Shown in pieces: positions 32,734-34,343 of a DNA stretch of 34,343 bases. The DNA is taken from contig NW_003129360.1 of NCBI RefSeq assembly GCF_000003605.2, forward strand, positions 362,075 to 396,417, read 5' to 3'. The translations under genes were made by a program, and so were the position numbers. How positions within the stretch are numbered: the stretch's first letter is position 1; the number at the start of each line of letters is the position of its first letter. Origin of the DNA: Saccoglossus kowalevskii (Eukaryota > Hemichordata > Enteropneusta > Harrimaniidae). The notes beneath the pieces were generated by a model. The model saw only the letters and a list, made by a program, of their open reading frames with translations, was not told where the DNA came from and made no database searches.

Positions 32734-33395
32734 TATCCAATTGAATGAAGGCTGAGAAATGTTTAAATATTTTAAATATATTAGTAAACTGACAAAACTG
32801 TCAAAACAGATTGACTTGTCCGATCCGTTCATTGTTGCAACTAGCATATTATTTCCCTTGGAAACAGCACTAAGTTTTTTCTCTTGACGGTTAGTAAGCT
32901 CGTTCACTGAGAAAAAGCTAGCAACACGTTGATTTTTATATTCAACCGAGCTAGCGCCACAATTTTACCAAGTAATATGTCGTTTCTATCGTGAGTAAAT
33001 CAAATGAGCCCAAGTGAATCTTATAATCGTTTGAGGGCGTGCGACATACAATAAATCGTGGTGAAATCTGCCAAGAGTTAATGTTGAAGCTTCGGACGAA
33101 TAAATGGCCCTTAGCTGGCGAAGATGCTACCAGGTGTGCTTGTGATTTACATAACAAAGCATTTTGACGATCTACTGACTTGCCTACACGAGAGTCTGTA
33201 TGCCATTGTGCGACAGCCCCTGGCACGACTAAATTCTGATTGGCTCCTGTGCAAACCCAGGTGATGTACCTGAATTGGGGCCATTTACGCCCTATGATAG
33301 GCTAGACTGAGGACAGTTGTGGACCACCATTTTAACTGAGTACTTTGTGTGTTGTTGCTGCGATATTGTGAGTCAAATGATACAGGCTTCAATCA

Positions 33396-33545
33396 TCATT
33401 CTCTATGAGACATGTATGAACTGCCCTGAGATCTCCTGCTATCAGCGGTGGCCTTCAGAATAACTGCGTTCCTCTGCAAGCAAGATTCCTGCATTTCTAA
33501 GTTGTTGTGTTGCAGAGGCCATTGACTGTCATCAATATCAACATT
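33396..33545 (-). pseudogene. Unidentified coding-like fragment, inverted element copy
   Basis: The minus-strand frame runs to a TGA stop at 33398-33396 and carries D-S-Q-W, L-Q-H-N-N and M-Q-E-S-C-L-Q-R-N-A, as in 4440-4580. No start or splice site could be assigned with confidence. Confidence 0.4.
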
Positions 33546-34025
33546 GATGGCAATTCAAAACGCACTATCAAGACAGTTATGTCAAGCTCAATCGCTCAAT
33601 TTTTGTGTATTGAGTTGACTAAATAATTCGTGTATTAGCTAACAAACCGACAGACCACACTCTCATAATTGAGATGAGTCACAAGACCATGAGTGGTGTT
33701 ATATCACTCTCTGGGGTGAACTGTTCGCGTTTACTGCTAGTTTCTCAATGCGCCTCTGATTTTCGCTAAAGGCATTATGGCTCAAACCACTGGGAGTTTT
33801 CATAATCATGGGCTAACGCTTTTCAAACTTACCTGTTGCCAATATTCTTGATGTAATCATCTACTGAGTCACTGGTCAAATAATAAAGTTGGGTAATCGC
33901 AAAGATAAAACCTAGTAAACATGTGCATCCAAAGCACTTCTTCCTAGGAAAAGATACGTACGACATAGTGGATACAAAATCGACATGCGTACATACATAG
34001 ACCAAAGGTCAATTGTAAAACCCGA
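33545..34025. repeat. Third partial copy of the exon 1 region
   Basis: Matches about 26135-26690 of unit 2, including intron 1 sequence next to the donor, exon 1 and the 5' leader. Homology ends near the dispersed element on the left and near the 300-bp block on the right. Confidence 0.7.
33833..33966 (-). CDS. Third ST8Sia exon 1 (alternative first exon or truncated unit 3)
   Basis: A 134-nt exon encoding MSYVSFPRKK, a hydrophobic anchor and a tail ending K-N-I-G-N. The donor CAG/gtaagt is in phase 2. It is the same length and phase as 26487-26620 and has an open frame. Flanks from about 33545 to 34025 also match the unit 2 exon 1 flanks. No stem or catalytic exons follow it before unit 2. 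It could splice into unit 2 in frame as an alternative first exon, or be the stub of a truncated third copy. Confidence 0.75.
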
Positions 34026-34030
34026 TGACA

Positions 34031-34340
34031 CATAAAAGGGGTGACAATTTATCTGTGCTCAGGCACAAACATTTATATTTTGGTTGTAATATTTTAACTT
34101 CATGTATCTTATCTCAGGTGTAGATAACAACACCGTCAATGGCATTGATCACGCCACGGCCGATTGCAGCCATAGGGGTGTTTTTGCGGGTTCCTCAGTA
34201 GGTAGTTTTCCACATAAGAGAAACACATTATGAACATTTGAGGGCGTCCTTACTCGGTCGTCTAGTATTTTGAGAAAAAATAAAAACCATGTATCCCGCA
34301 TGTATGTTTTTCTTGAAATTTTCTTGAATAAATGTAACTA
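34031..34340 (+). repeat. 300-bp block, copy 2
   Basis: Homologous to 29957-30260: cataaaagggg, the ctgtgctcaggcac segment, ttatctcag, the cctactcggtcg segment and aataaatgtaac. After the acceptor-like site one frame reads D-N-N-T-V-N-G-I-D-H-A-T-A-D-C-S, partly shared with copy 1 (A-T-A-D-C-S). Not identified. Confidence 0.4.
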
Positions 34341-34343
34341 ATT

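Larger units (their letters stand above)
32273..33545. mobile_element. Second, inverted copy of the dispersed element
   Basis: Read on the minus strand, it matches the insert at 4440-5030 in order: the coding-like end (33396-33545), the segment with caatcagaat, the taggcaa/tcagtagat segment, and the end with ggaatcatgggaagaaacgg. It is longer than the other copy, with about 600 extra bases that include an 82-bp tandem repeat. Confidence 0.55.

Noticed and set aside
32951-33226. 91-codon minus-strand frame
   Set aside because: It lies inside the dispersed element, but its reading is not preserved in the matching part of the other copy and no domain is visible.

Overview
This is animal genomic DNA: AT-rich, intron-bearing and full of repeats. 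The only genes I can identify with confidence belong to the CAZy GT29 family, as alpha-2,8-sialyltransferases of the ST8Sia type. All of them are read on the minus strand. A metazoan, probably a marine invertebrate (deuterostome or lophotrochozoan), fits best, but the sequence alone does not fix the species. No bacterial operons, CRISPR arrays, rRNA or convincing tRNA genes were seen.

The window is a decayed head-to-tail tandem duplication. Unit 1 covers about 1-12640 and unit 2 about 16083-30860. The 5' end of a third unit lies at about 33545-34025. Unit 2 (CDS span 16906-26620, minus) can be assembled by eye into eight coding exons with GT/AG borders and matching phases: 26487-26620, 23288-23368, 22939-23016, 22755-22833, 21912-22018, 20372-20461, 19603-19811 and 16906-17135. 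They total 1008 nt, or 335 codons plus stop. The product has an N-terminal signal anchor, a stem with N-glycosylation sequons, and sialylmotifs L, S, III and VS, plus the four cysteines used for the two ST8Sia disulfides. It is therefore predicted to be a Golgi type II sialyltransferase.

Unit 1 (1229-11232, minus) keeps four open catalytic exons but looks non-functional or diverged. A deletion removed the splice donor and end of exon 1. Another removed the linker exon and two stem exons. One of its own stem exons has decayed, and the motif III histidine is a tyrosine. A third intact first exon (33833-33966) lies upstream of unit 2 with no body of its own in the window. Its donor phase would let it serve as an alternative first exon for unit 2.

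The two units are interrupted by mobile or foreign sequence. An internally deleted Ty3/Gypsy-type retroelement (27396-29742) has zinc knuckles, a protease motif and partial RT. An uncharacterised dispersed element occurs in opposite orientations at about 4166-5033 and 32273-33545. Short inserts at about 17170-18680, 24668-24952 and 25003-25373 include two that end in gene-like minus-strand C-termini. A 300-bp block occurs at about 29957-30260 and 34031-34340. The spacer between units (about 12640-16080) holds a two-unit 67-bp repeat and a strong hairpin with a CpG-rich loop; a 41-bp minisatellite lies at its left side. An assembly gap (23923-24061) falls where unit 1 carries about 3.3 kb, including two stem exons, so unit 2 may be incompletely represented.
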